From: Mactra quadrangularis | Taxonomy: Eukaryota > Mollusca > Bivalvia > Venerida > Mactridae | DNA length: 64,000 nucleotides | Reading direction: 5' to 3' | Assembly (NCBI GenBank): GCA_025267735.1 | Contig: CM046311.1 | Coordinates: forward strand, 21,171,020-21,235,019 | Shown here: one piece after another, positions 42,101 to 54,856 of the stretch | Numbering within the stretch: position 1 is the stretch's first letter | Layout: the number at the start of each line of letters is the position of its first letter | Position numbers and translations under genes: made by a program | Notes under the pieces: model-generated | Seen by the model: the letters and a program-made list of their open reading frames with translations, nothing else | Database searches by the model: none | What the model was told of the DNA's origin: nothing

Positions 42101-42565
42101 GCCTTATGTCTTTTAGGGGAAAGAAACAAAAAAAAAACAATAGATTTTCACACACCATAAAGTGTAAAACTGCATCATGCAACATGAAATGTTGGTTTCA
42201 AAGAATTAACAGATATATATTTAGTAGATAGAAGATGACATCTCTCTCGTGGATATAAAGATGAACCGATAAGTAGTTTCTCTCAGACGAGCATCAGACT
42301 AATTTACCTGGTAAATATTACATGCTGGTGATAGACTGCTTATAGAAGTAAAGATCCTATCATACGGCTTCTTATGTCTTGTTTCATTATTTTCTAAACT
42401 ACCTCTATTAACACTGCAGAGAAATTTGGTTGGCACAAGAAATGAGCGTATCTTTTTAAAAAAAGTTTCCTTACTTAATTGGTCACGAAGGTTTGCAATC
42501 TGAAATTGGTTTATGACAAATGTGTCAGAATAGTATTCTTACAAAAAGCTTATGATGTTTTTCTT

Positions 42566-42704
42566 GGTTGGTTCAACGCTGTTGCGACATACTGCATAGG
42601 TCATATCACGGCGGACAGTCGATATACTCACCCTCCCTGGAAAGGTTGGATTTACTTGTAAACCAATTACTAGGCGCATACCTCCACTTTCTTACATATA
42701 GTCA
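42566..42704 (-). repeat. SINE 3' relic, U5 copy
   Basis: Same ancestral SINE fragment, shortened by a small deletion after CGCATACCTCC. It is headless. Confidence 0.66.
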
Positions 42705-44717
42705 TTTGTGGTTTTCATGGTCAATAAGTAGACTTACAGGGTACTGACTTTTAATTGTTTCATAGTCACTAGCATATCAGCATTTGACAGAGATCTCATT
42801 TGACGGATAATGATATAATTTGGCCAATATTGCAATTACAGTTAACTGTTTGGTTGTAAAGAAAGTTTAGTAAGCTGATATAGATGGAATAGTTATACAA
42901 GTTTGTCTCCTACATTATTGTCAATCCAGGCGTAGCCAAATAAGTTTTTAAAAAGTATATGTTTTACATGCATTGTCCATGTTGTTTTACCAGGACTACC
43001 CACGCCACGTAAATTTTTGTAGCAATGGTTTGGATAACAATGGTTTGGAATTGGAATACGTGTTAGTTAATTCGGTATTTAATACACATTTTCACAAGTA
43101 CTTGTCTAGAGCTTTGGTTCTGTCCAGGGAAAGTGATCCATGCATGTCATGCTATATTCTACTATTTGCTTATGCATTCGGTCATACAATTATGTCTATG
43201 GAATTCATATCGCTTCACGTTGGCTTTTATATGCAAATAGACCGTCTTTATGTGTTTTTATGAATATACATTTCTCATTGTGACTGCACTTACGTTTTAT
43301 TAAATGTTATGGACATGGCAATTGGAATCAAATAGTATGACATTGTCAAAACGTTGTAGACCATTTAGAAATACAAAATGTCCACATTAAATGCTGTATG
43401 TGGCAATAAAATTTAATAACCTTTTCATATAACCAGGCCTTTCAATAAAACAATAAATCACCTTACGAAATACATATGGTGCAAATAAAAATAAAAGTTT
43501 GGATCATCAACCATGTTATCAAGCAAGTAACATCTGCTTAATTAAATTACGTACATAAACAAAATTAATTATGAAATATATTATCTACTAGTTGGTAGAA
43601 CCAATGATCTTGAAATGTCACGTTGACTTCGGAAAATTTGTAGCAGATATGGGGACTGTTTTAATTTAGTACTCAGGAAAAACAAATACTGCAGCTCATA
43701 TACTGTGCAATATGCATGATATAAGTAAACAAGAAATATTGATACAGTAATTTTATTTCAACCTATTTAAATAGGTTACACTGCTTTATTGGTAGTTTGT
43801 GCCTATTCGAAATACTATTGGAATTGGAAAATGACTTAAATATATGCTTGAGACAACGAGTGAGACGTACAAAACTCTAAATCAAATGCTAGCCTCATCA
43901 TTTTTAAAGCATTATTGTACATGTACTAGGACAGCGTTTAGATATAATTGATCAAGTCAAAATGTCATATTTATGTATTTGTGTTACTTAATACTTCTAC
44001 ATACTACAGTGAATTTCAAACCAACCACACAATTGCTTTTCAATATGGAACTTTTACGTATATAAACGTATTATTAAATGATGTTTCAAATAATCAAAAC
44101 GGCTGTAAGCGTTTTAATATCATTTAATGGTTAAGCCATTACTTTTTTAGTATTTCATCTCAATTTAATTATTCGCTATAAGCGATGACATATACGACCC
44201 ATGGGATCTTGATCCAATTTATTTATATAAGACACGATAATAGATTGGAATTACTAAAATGTTACTATCATCAATAATTATTTGTTAAGCAATATAATTA
44301 TATAAATTATTTCATGGAAGCAGGGAGAGTTAAATCTGCCCAATTTCGTCCACAGTTTCTTTTAAGTTACACGTAACAGTATTTGAGATTGTGATTCTTA
44401 CATTTGCATTTCTGAAGTCCTGAAAGTATACATTACAAATAGTCGTCTTTTTTAAATACACACAGAAATGCAAATGGTCGGAAAATTGTCTGCAGTATTC
44501 TAATAAGGATTTTTATGTGTTAATGCTGATAGACATATGCTAATGAGATATTATCTGAAGTGACCATTTATTAACGCTACAACGAATAATGTTTCTCAAT
44601 ATTTCAACAGTATCTTAATTTGACATCTGCGTCATCTTTTAGTAAAAATGCAAATTTTGTTACATTGTTACAGTTGACTTTTATATGTTTATTTGATATC
44701 ATATTCAGTCTTACGTT

Positions 44718-46000
44718 GAAGCCACCAAACGAAGACAAAATCTGTATCATCAATTTAACAACAAGTAATACTTTCTAAAAGACTATAGAATATAACTGCC
44801 TTTGGATTATAATAACTCTCTCTAGCGGGTTCCCTTTTAGGGGTCAAGTTATTCAAAATATCAATTTCTTATACTTTTGTAACATGCAAATTAGATTACG
44901 GAGATATCCTCTCAGCCAATAAAGTTGCTTAAAAGGTGTTTAATAAAACTTACACAAAATTGTAGTGTTCGACATGTCATATCGTTTTTCCAATAATTTA
45001 CTCGAGAAATCAGTGCGTGCAAATTTTGAGTACGCAAACATCTAAATTGATGCTAAAATGAAACGCCCCATTTCAACTAGGTACATAATTTTCGTGATTA
45101 AGAATAATATAAGGAAACATTAATGTTGTCACCCAGTAAGAAATCCTTGGTGACATGCGCAACGCGAGGTATGTCGTTACTATGCTGATAGACACAATCA
45201 TGACGTTGCCAGAATATAGCGACACTCACAGAGCATAAAAGCTAGTATGTGATGTGTCCACGAGATTACCTTAGCCAACAACAAGTTGTGGCCTAAACTC
45301 GTTTTGAAACATTGATTAATCTGAGGACGTTACATAAGCCAAAACGCGAATCCTCACTCAACTCTACATTCTTCCAACACCATGGCCGCGATGATACGAG
45401 CGGAGAGATAGACGTTGATGACGGTGGCACATCTTAAGAACCGTTTACGCCAAACAAGAAGATTTTCCATTGTTTGTCGACTTATTTGACATTCACGGTT
45501 ATCTTTCACCACACATTACGTAGATACTGCCATGAAAATCTGTTACGCGAATGACGTTAGCGTAAATATAAATTATCTAGTTGTCTTGGCTTACCGACAT
45601 TACACTCATTCTACCTGAACGTGGCCTATCAGCAAACGTTTCTGTATAACGTAAGACTTAATTGGTTCGTTTCTTTTTCCCGTCAATATATGTTCATGTA
45701 TGAAACTATTTACATGATTTCGTGAGTTTTAATTGGATTTCGCACGAAATTCACGATAAATGTGTATTTATTAAAGCAGAAAATGTGTTGACTTCAGATT
45801 TGAAGTTGTGGTTATTTTTAGCCACGACGGAATGTTCCGATTCAGTTCGTTCAAAATAGTATTAGTATAAATTCTGGAGAAAATACTTGTGTTTTTTGTG
45901 CCTTGGATGCGTTTTATATGTTCATTTAATGTTTGCATGAGTTTTAAGCAAAAGCATGATACTTGACAATTATCAGCGTTCTATTTAGTAATGGGGCTTT
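44718..46000. mobile_element. 1283-bp unclassified insertion in U5
   Basis: The other units read TCTTACGTTAAGCATTTA. U5 has this split between ACGTT and AAGCATT by 1283 bp of sequence with visibly higher GC than its surroundings. The edges GAAGCCACCAAAC and GTAATGGGGCTTT are weak inverted matches (AGCC-n-CCA against its inverse). No clear duplication or long frame is seen. It could be a decayed DNA transposon or a transposed piece of another locus. Confidence 0.7.
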
Positions 46001-46032
46001 AAGCATTTATTATCTGTTATTGACATTATTCG

Positions 46033-46062
46033 TAATTATTGGTAATTATTGGTAATTATTGG
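46033..46062 (+). repeat. Three tandem copies of TAATTATTGG
   Basis: TAATTATTGG occurs three times in a row. The matching place in U1 to U4 holds one copy. It is a private replication-slippage expansion in U5. Confidence 0.85.
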
Positions 46063-48029
46063 TAGAAGGAGAAATTGTTGGGATATGATATATAGACTTA
46101 TATAGTCCAGATTTATTGTAAATTATCTTGTGTTGTACGTCATGCAATTAAAAAACGAGTTTGTTTGGCATTTGCTTTGGTATCATAGCTACTTTAATAT
46201 TATCTACAAACATTTCATCATTTTCCTACAACTTTTGTACACTAGTTTTGGCGCTTTTAGATTGCTTCAATTTTCATTTGTACCCATGAGTAGGAAAAAA
46301 TAACCCTTTAATTAAGCGCTGGCAGGATTGGGACAATAGAAAGTCATTTATAAGTAGTATCGCGTGTTAAGAAATATTTCAGGGTACTACTGACTTATAT
46401 ATAGACCATGTGTCTTGTTATTATAAATTGAACCACTTACCTCTATATACACAGAATAGTTCATACATGCGATTAGTCCATTACATCGTGATGGTGATAT
46501 AGTTGATGAACACCTTGACCAGAGATAGTCTAATAAATCTTCCAATGTCAACATACTATCATGGTCACAAACCATGATGATGACAAAATAGGCTAATATC
46601 GCTGCTAGCTAAGCTGGAGTTTACAATGGCGTCCAAAAAGCACAACACTTACCTTTGTTTTACACGTATTTCTATTTATTTATCTTTAACTAACAAAAAC
46701 TGTTTGATAAATCAAATACATGTGCAGACCCTGGGATGTGGCTCTTTATCGTTTGAATGGTAAACATGAGTAACTAAATATCTCATCAAAGATACGTTTA
46801 CAATTTGAAAAATTATCTTTTACTATAAAATTAAACTCATATAAACACATATAAACAATCGTATATTTTGAAGCCAAAATAAAGCTGAATAATGCAAAAA
46901 TAGGAGACATTACGATGCAAATAGAATCTATACAAAGTAATAAATCGAAAAAAATACATATTCCCAAATCTTATTAGCATGCACGCTTAATATAATTAAG
47001 CATACGTGCTTGTAAGAATTGGAAATATAATGCAATTAATGGAAACATGTAATTTCTATCGTACGTGTAAACAGAAAAGAATATTATGTTAACATAACAG
47101 TAGACAATGATACGAACGTGAGCACATAATGATGAAATTGCATTTTCTAAACAGTGATGACAAAGGTAGCACGAATGGAAACCATTGCAACACCAACTAC
47201 CCTTTCATTTAATATATAGATGAAACTTTTATTCCCACTATGAAAGTAACTTTCTGTGCATTGATATTTCCTGCATTGCACTTAAACAACTCCTTGTTGT
47301 CGAAAAGGATAGTATAAACGATAATTACCAGATTGATCAAAATCTTGTTCGTTTTAAATAAGTAAAAGTAATCATTGCTACTCATTTGATTAAAATATCA
47401 CCCCGCATTGAGTTATAAATCCAAAGTGATTAACTGTGCGGTAACCAATGTTCCTTAATGAATTATTGCATGATTTGATCTTTACAATGTGATCAAAATT
47501 AATGATGAAAAGAGATATTGCAGTTAAACTATTCATACTTTATCAAGTAAATTCTTGCATTTTCTCTTTTTTGGTTTTGAGATTGAACTCTATCAAGATT
47601 TCAAGAACATCGATATTGGACTTAGCTATGAAACATTTCATTATCTAGCTCATACGCTACTCTGCTTTGTTGTGTGCGAAGTTGTACAAGTTGATTTCTT
47701 GTTGAGAAGGGACATCCATGAGATTTATAATATCATATTTTAATAATCATACAGTGAATAATGTTACTATTGGTTTTGGCTGATACTGGATTTTAGTAAG
47801 TTTTATCACTGCATTTATGGATAAGTTATTCTTTAATCTATAATGCATGGATGTAAGGTAAGCTTTATCTACAATGTATTCTTTTGAATGTGTGCTTCTA
47901 CTTATTGAGCAAACCCCAATCGGAGTTTTAGTTTATTTTGTATACCCTGTAGTGATTAAAACTGATACTGGATATAAATATATATTATTCGTTAGGTAGT
48001 TTAGCTACTTGTAATGCAAATGGTACACG

Positions 48030-48520
48030 CTTAAAAACGTATTCAAACTTTCCTTTTTTAATTTGAAATAAGATTAAGAGAACATGCTATAAAGAAGCTT
48101 GATTCGTTTTAATATTTTAGTTTTGAGTACCAACAATTGAACACTAAGGACATATACACTTATTAACCATTACAAATGCTTGAATTTGGATTATATGCCG
48201 CTAATAAACGAAAGGTATACATAAAAATATTTTCGAAAGATTATGTATGACATGACAGTCGACTCATATTATAGCTTTCTTTAACAACAACACCTCCCTG
48301 CATAGAGATTAATTAAATTATTGCCGAATTCTTGAAAAAAGATATTACCTGACATGGTTGGGAACTTTACTGGATCACCAGAATCGAAAATGAACGAGCT
48401 GCTAATGTATCTTATTATAAAAAGTAAATATTAAAATAGGTCACATAACCACCAGCAATCAATTCCTATTAGACCTTATCAACAGTACATGATAAATAAT
48501 CAAAGAGTTTGCAAATAGAA
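48030..48520. other. U5-private segment with no counterpart in sister units
   Basis: U5 departs from its sisters after GCAAATGGTACACGC and rejoins near GACAATATTTATGTG (about 48521). No inverted ends, duplication or coding frame is evident. It could be an old insertion or sequence the other units have lost. Confidence 0.5.
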
Positions 48521-51090
48521 TGACAATATTTATGTGTTTGATTTGTTTATGCTCGTCAAACATGCAAATAGTTTTTGGTTAATAAGTCAATTATTCATAT
48601 ATTCTCATCAAAACCTGCCCGTGCCTTTTGGTGAAAACATCCTTCAATAATACATTGATTACGGTCAATTTTTAAAAGCACACATTTTGTTTTATCTTTT
48701 ACTCCTGAGAATGGCTATGACATATTACTATATATACGAAATATCTAACAAATCAAACAGTAATCACAGTTTGTAAAGTCAATTGAATACGCAATGGAAC
48801 ACGTGTGGCGAGTTTAATATTAGGTTTCATTACTGATGTTTTGTACAAATTATGCTTTAATATAAAAAGTGTGTTTATCACATATTTTATCATCAATCAA
48901 TAAAAATAATGCCACAAAACTGCGCTTGCTTTGCTGCTGAAAAAAATTAATTTGGTAGGACTTGATTAACGCTTAATTGTGAATCCTGTTTGCGTCGGTT
49001 CAGAGACACCGGCGAGTATATCACCATTTGACAAAAATACATCGTAAATTTTTCAATCGGTTTTATTGCTAATTTATATGTTAATTCAATACGCGTGTTG
49101 ATACGCGCCCAATATTTGATGAAAGTGCTGTGTTGGACTTATTCGATTTATTGGATTTAAACATTCGAGTTAAGAGAATGCTTGTTCAGTCAAGTTACTT
49201 GATTCATACTTATATGATTCTCCGTTTGACGTTCACTTGACTGACTGTTGCAGGCTTAATTGTAACTGGCTTATGCAAATCAAGTCCCTAGTACAAAGCA
49301 CTTGTAAATATTGCGTAGAATACAAATTTACTACTTATTAACTTGACCGGATATTATTAAGCTATATTTAAAGTGTTACTCCTGATAAAACATCTTTATC
49401 TGAAGTTTTTACATTTGACCTATTTTGGAGACGTGGGACTTTTCGAACATATATAATTACCTATTAACTCTTTCTTTACTTAGTTATTTAGACGTTTATA
49501 AGACCTTCAACGTGCTTCACTCGCATATAAGTTACAATGGTCATTCTTGACATTATTTATATATGTGAAGGCATTAGGTCATTGTGATAATTTGATACAA
49601 CATGAAACATTATTTCATTCTTTACCAAGTTCAGCGCGGGTATATTCGTGAGGTATATTTTCTTTACTAATTGTGCCATGGGTAATGAAATTACCTCCAT
49701 TAACAAATTAGATTTCAGTTGTAAACTATTGCATGTTCTTGTTAATGACATTTTTCACTAGCGTGCTCGTGTTTGCAACACGCTAGACAGTTTACTAGTC
49801 CAATTTAGATTAATGAAATGTCTTGCAAATCAGCACATTCCTTCAATCTTCATCTGTATCTGCATAGTTCGAATGTATTTCTTGATTGGACGATTAAACG
49901 ATGTACTTTTAATTTGTCTATTTGATATTTTATGAATTATCAACAACGCATTTAATATATTATACCAATTATTATTGTTTATTCATATTGTACCAATAAA
50001 CTGAAAAGGGATTACAATGACATTCTTCAAATATTGTTTCAATGGATGATAAATAGCCATTTTAGCGACTTGCACTCTTTTTAAAGTTAAAAATGGCTAT
50101 TTGCTTCCTACAATTACTTACCAGTTATTTTCATGTAATTATTATAAGACAACGTATTTTACGATGTTGAAGACATATACAAGTCTTTATCTATAGATGG
50201 TTAAGAGTGTGATAATTGACTATCTTCACTGTGGATGTAGATAGTTAAATACTTAACACCATCAAATCAGATAACAGTTAATCAAATCAGGACTTACAAA
50301 TATCCTTTTATCTTTAATGTTCAGTTTATCAAATTGATTAATTTATCAGGACAGGTTTGCACATACACGTCAGTTTTGTTTCTTGTCATGTTGATAAAGC
50401 GTGCCTTTATCGTAACCAAATACATTAGGCTGAGATTTAGGGATCAGGGTTTAATTTCTGATCGAACTTACTGGTCATGCTTCACCATAAAATGTAATTG
50501 CCAGCTTCTCGATAAGGTCAGTACTGTATATAAAATATAATATATAAAACAAAAACAGGAAAACTAATCAGACGTACCGACCAATATGGTATCACAAATT
50601 TTATTCCCAACAGAAGTTTATGTACTCTGCTGCCATTTGTCTTATGTCCTTTAAGTGTAATAAACAATAGCCAATAAATTTTTTCATACACCATTAAGTG
50701 TATAACTGTATACAGCATAAAATAATGGCTTTAAATCATTAACAGAAATATTCACCAAATAGATGATGACATCTCCCTCGTGGAAATAAAGATAAACCGA
50801 TAAGTAGTTTCTCTCAGACGAGCATCAGACTAATTAACCAGTTAAATATTATATGCTGTTGATAAACAGCTTATAGAAGTAGAAATCCTACAAGACATCT
50901 TCTAATGTCTTGTTCTATTATCTATTGAACTACGTCTATTAACACAGTAGAAGAAATTAGTTGCGACAAGTGATGAGCCAATCTCCAGTAAAAGTTTCCT
51001 TTCATAATTGGTCATGAAGGTTTGCAATCTGAAATTGGTGTATGACAAATGTGTCAGAATACGGTTCTTGCAAATAGTTAACGATGTTCG

Positions 51091-51580
51091 TTTTGATTGA
51101 TTCAACGCTGCAGCGACTTTCTGCTTAGGTCATATCACGCCGGACATTCAATATACTCATCCTTCCGGGAATTTTGTTTTGTTTGTTTGCTTTTGTTGGG
51201 TTTAACGCCGTTTCAACACATTGTATAGGTCATATAACGGCGGTCAGTCAACCGCTCACTCCTCCTGGAAAGGCTAAATCTCTAGATTCATCTGTTAACC
51301 ATCTACTAAGCGCATACTTTCGCCAATGACCAACAACTGCCATACATAATTAAAAATCATTGGTGGGAGGGAGAATGGCCGAAGAAATAATTTCATTACC
51401 AAGCTCCACGAAAGTATGCCCCGCCCGGGAATCGAACCCACGACCCTTCGATCAGTAGACTTGCGTGCTACCAACTGAGCTAGCCGGTCGGCTATTTCCT
51501 GGAAAGGCTGGATTTAGTTGTTAACCAGTTACTAGGCGCATGCCTCCCTCATTGACAGCTAACAACTGTCTTACATATAG
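51091..51580 (-). repeat. SINE 3' relic, U6 copy, split by a younger SINE
   Basis: The old relic is present as two pieces, about 51091-51171 and 51496-51580. They are separated by the complete SINE at 51172-51495. Joined, the pieces match the relic of the other units, so the younger SINE landed inside its older relative. Confidence 0.75.
51172..51495 (-). mobile_element. Full-length tRNA-derived SINE (V-SINE-like), minus strand
   Basis: Read on the minus strand, the element begins with a tRNA-like head (51418-51492). The A-box-like TAGCTCAGTTGG is at 51482-51471 and the B-box-like GGTTCGATTCC at 51438-51428; these would form the internal RNA polymerase III promoter. A body and a 3' tail follow, with GGCGTTAAACCCAACAAAA and AAACAAACAAAAC. 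It is flanked by an imperfect 9-bp duplication, TTCCGGGAA (51163-51171) and TTCCTGGAA (51496-51504), as expected from LINE-driven retroposition. The layout fits molluscan V-SINEs such as RUDI; the exact family name is uncertain. It was probably mobilised by a partner LINE not present here. Confidence 0.85.
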
Positions 51581-52934
51581 TCATTTGTAGTTTTCATGGT
51601 CAATCAGTAGACTAACAGGGTACTGACTTTTGCCTTTCAGTATGAAACTTTTGTGTATATAAGAATATTATTAAAAAATATTTCAAAATAATCGTAAACA
51701 TCCGTAAACGTTTTAATATCATTTAATGGTTAAGCCATTATTTTATTAGTATTTCATTTTAGTTTGATTAATCGTTATAAGCGATGACATATACGACCCA
51801 TGAGATCTTGATCCTATTTTTTAATATATAGGATTAGTTGATAGCTTAAAATCACAAAACTATCACTATCATGAATAATTATTAGTTAAGCAACACAATT
51901 ATATTAAATATTTTATGGAAACACAGAGAGTTAAATCTGCGCATTTTTTCTACATTTCGTTAAGTTATACGGTACAGTATTTAAGATATTGACTCTTAAA
52001 GTGGCTGGTATCAGAGGGGCGACTATTTTAATATAAACATTTAACGCGTTTACTGTGTTGTTTATGTACATTTAACATTCAACGTAATGATCTTAACCGT
52101 TCCTGTTAACATCGTATCTGAAGATTATCTTTTGTAACAAGATTAGTATTATGTCTTACAATATAACAAAATGGAGAAATTGTTATATATGCTTGAATAG
52201 TCTTGATTTATTGCGTATCGACTTGTGTTATACGTCAATAATAAAATCATGAATTCGATTAGCATTAGATTTGGTAACATTACTGCTGCGATAATGAGGT
52301 TCTGTTAAACTGACCAATATAGCTTCATTTTAAAGCTACGCGCACATTTTCTAAGCATAATTCCACTGGGTGTGGACACAACCTCTGTGAAAGACGTCGT
52401 GGGGGGAGTTTATATGGGGTGCATAATTGACATGTAACTCTACTGTTAAACTGCAGTATGGCTTGGAATTTAAATACATTAATTTTGCATTAATAAGATA
52501 TAGTAAATTTCAAAAGCCTTAAATAGGTTTAATGAATTACTCTTCATTTATGTTTAGTTCATTATGTTCATACCACTTTTGTGCAATAGATTAGGTGTTT
52601 AGTGGTTGCTTCCTGTTTTTTGTCAATTTATTCCCATGAGTAAGAAAGTATTATCCTTCAATTTAGCGCAGGTAAGATTGAAACGATAAAAAAGTCTCAT
52701 CAATAAGTTGTATCGCATGTTAAGAAATACTTTATGGTACTACTGACTTATCACTAGACCATATGTCTCATTATTATAATTTGAACCACTTACATCCACG
52801 TACATAGAATAGTTCATACATGCGATTAGTTCATTACACCGTGATAGCGAATAAGTTGAAACGTAACTTGGACATAAATAGCCTAATAAATATTTCTCTG
52901 TCAACATAGTATCATGGTCTCAAGCTATGATGGA

Positions 52935-53390
52935 ACATATGCCAATTTTGATACTAGTGATCACCATGTTTCCACTATCGTCGCAACAAACAGTGACAAA
53001 CGTTGGTGTAAGTAGTAATGTCATTAATTTCATTAATATTTAACTATTTCGCTACAATAATTCTTGAAAGACATTATTTTCAGTGCCAAGTTTATTTGGG
53101 AAATCACCAGAAAATGGCTTATCCGATTTAAATTGGTATAAAATCTTTTTTGTTGATATATTTTAAAGAAAATTGATTCACACCTTTTCCTTCAAAATAG
53201 TGCATTAACTTAGGCAACAACACATGTAATGACCTTGACATTGCAGTGACCTTGACCTTCACTAATGTACATTACCCATAAATATGAATGTCCTAAAAGA
53301 TAGATAATTTGCAAAATGTTAGTACTCTTTTATCAATACTAAAACCAGGTATAATCAGAATCCCTCCGCTTCTTAAGGTTGCATAACATT
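52935..53390. other. U6-private segment with TGACCTTGA motifs
   Basis: This replaces the matching part of the O-type middle in U5. Two TGACCTTGA motifs lie at 53230-53238 and 53247-53255, the second overlapping a further TGACCTT. On the minus strand they read TCAAGGTCA, the consensus monomer site for ERR and NR5A nuclear receptors. No coding frame is seen. Such motifs are also common within invertebrate interspersed repeats, so this may simply be an old repeat. Confidence 0.45.
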
Positions 53391-54823
53391 TTGTACGTGT
53401 AAACCCTGGGAAGTATCTCTTTATGCCCTAAATGGTGAATTTTGAGTTACAGCGTTCTAAAGTGCACAACAAAGATACAGGTTGTATATAAATTATACAA
53501 TTTGTAAAATGATCTTCAACTTTCTAAAAAAACTATTAACAGAATACTGAATCGTATATTTTAAAAACAAAATTAAACAAAAATCACGCAAAAACAAATC
53601 CAATAGAAGACATTGCGATGCAAATAAATCTATAGCTGTTCAAATCTTAGGCTAGCATACACGGTTAACATTATTAGGCATGCGTGCTGGTAAGATTTGG
53701 AAATCTAATGCAATTAACGGTAATGTCTACCGTAGATATTGAATCATTGAGGAATAGTACGCTAACGTAACAGTAGGCAATTATATCTATGAATTAATGA
53801 AATTGTATTTTCTGAACAGTGATAACACAAAGTAAGCACGAATGGAAACGATCGCAACATCAACCTTTTTTTTGTAATATATATATATATGTGTGAAACT
53901 TTTATTCGTGCAATTAATGGGATAATGATAATGAGAACGCTGATTATCTGATTGATCAATATATTGTTCGTTTAAAATAAGTAAAAGTAATTATTGCTAC
54001 TCATTAGATTAAAGCATCACCCCGCATTGAGTTATTAATTTCAATGTGATTAAATGTACGGTACCACTGGTTTGTAATAAATTGTTGCATGATGTAATCA
54101 TTACAATGTGATCAAAATGAATGATGATACGAGATATTGTATTAAACTTTTTATTCTTTATCGAGTGAATTCCTCACTGTTAATTTTATATATAACACTG
54201 TCAAATTTTTAAGAACATCGATATTGGACTTAGCTATGAAACATTCCATTATCTAGCTCATGTGCCATTCTGTTTTGTTGAATGTGAAATTGTACTGACT
54301 ATTTTATTGTTAAGACGAGAAGCCACATTTGTTATGATATTTAAATTTATACTATTTATACAGTGAATAATGTAACAATGTTAAGCTAGTTTTGCAGTTT
54401 AATATGGATATTGGATTTCAGTAAATTTTTATCACTACATATATGGATAATTTATTCTTTAATATATTCTTTAATACGAGCATTGATGCAAGGTAAGATT
54501 TATTTACACAGCATTCTTTTGATTTTTGCGTTTCTAAATACTGAGCAAACCTGAATTGAAATATTAATTAATTCAACATGATACTCCATACAACTTTATT
54601 ATTGTTTGGGTAGTTTAGTCATCCATAATGTAAACTGAGCACGCGAAACATGTACATGTATTTCAAATTTACTTTTTGTTTCCATTTTAAATAAACTTAA
54701 GAGGGATGATAGTGGTGGATTTGTTATTTTGAGTAATATATATTGCGACAATATTTACCTGAGCTTGAATTATCTTATTATAACAATTTACACACTTCAC
54801 TTACATTAAATCATGAGTCTCCG

Positions 54824-54856
54824 TATGTGTGACACGGCGTTAAACCCAGTAAAAAA
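54824..54856 (+). repeat. SINE 3' tail fragment, plus strand
   Basis: GACACGGCGTTAAACCCAGT followed by A residues matches the 3' end of the SINE at 51172-51495 (GGCGTTAAACCCAACAAA). Only the tail is recognisable. Confidence 0.45.

Larger units (their letters stand above)
39982..49544 (+). repeat. Array unit U5 (head type B, middle type O), more diverged
   Basis: The head matches U2 and the middle matches U1, including the roughly 200-bp segment about 46590-46800 missing from U2 to U4. It carries a 1283-bp insertion at 44718-46000, a 10-bp motif expanded to three copies at 46033-46062, and about 450 bp of private sequence at about 48030-48520. The tail is cut at about 49544, where the sequence jumps to a point that corresponds to about 1080 bp inside the next unit. 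Confidence 0.88.

Noticed and set aside
51418..51492. tRNA gene on the minus strand
   Set aside because: A and B boxes are present, but the sequence is the head of a SINE with body, tail and target duplication, and the acceptor arms do not pair properly.
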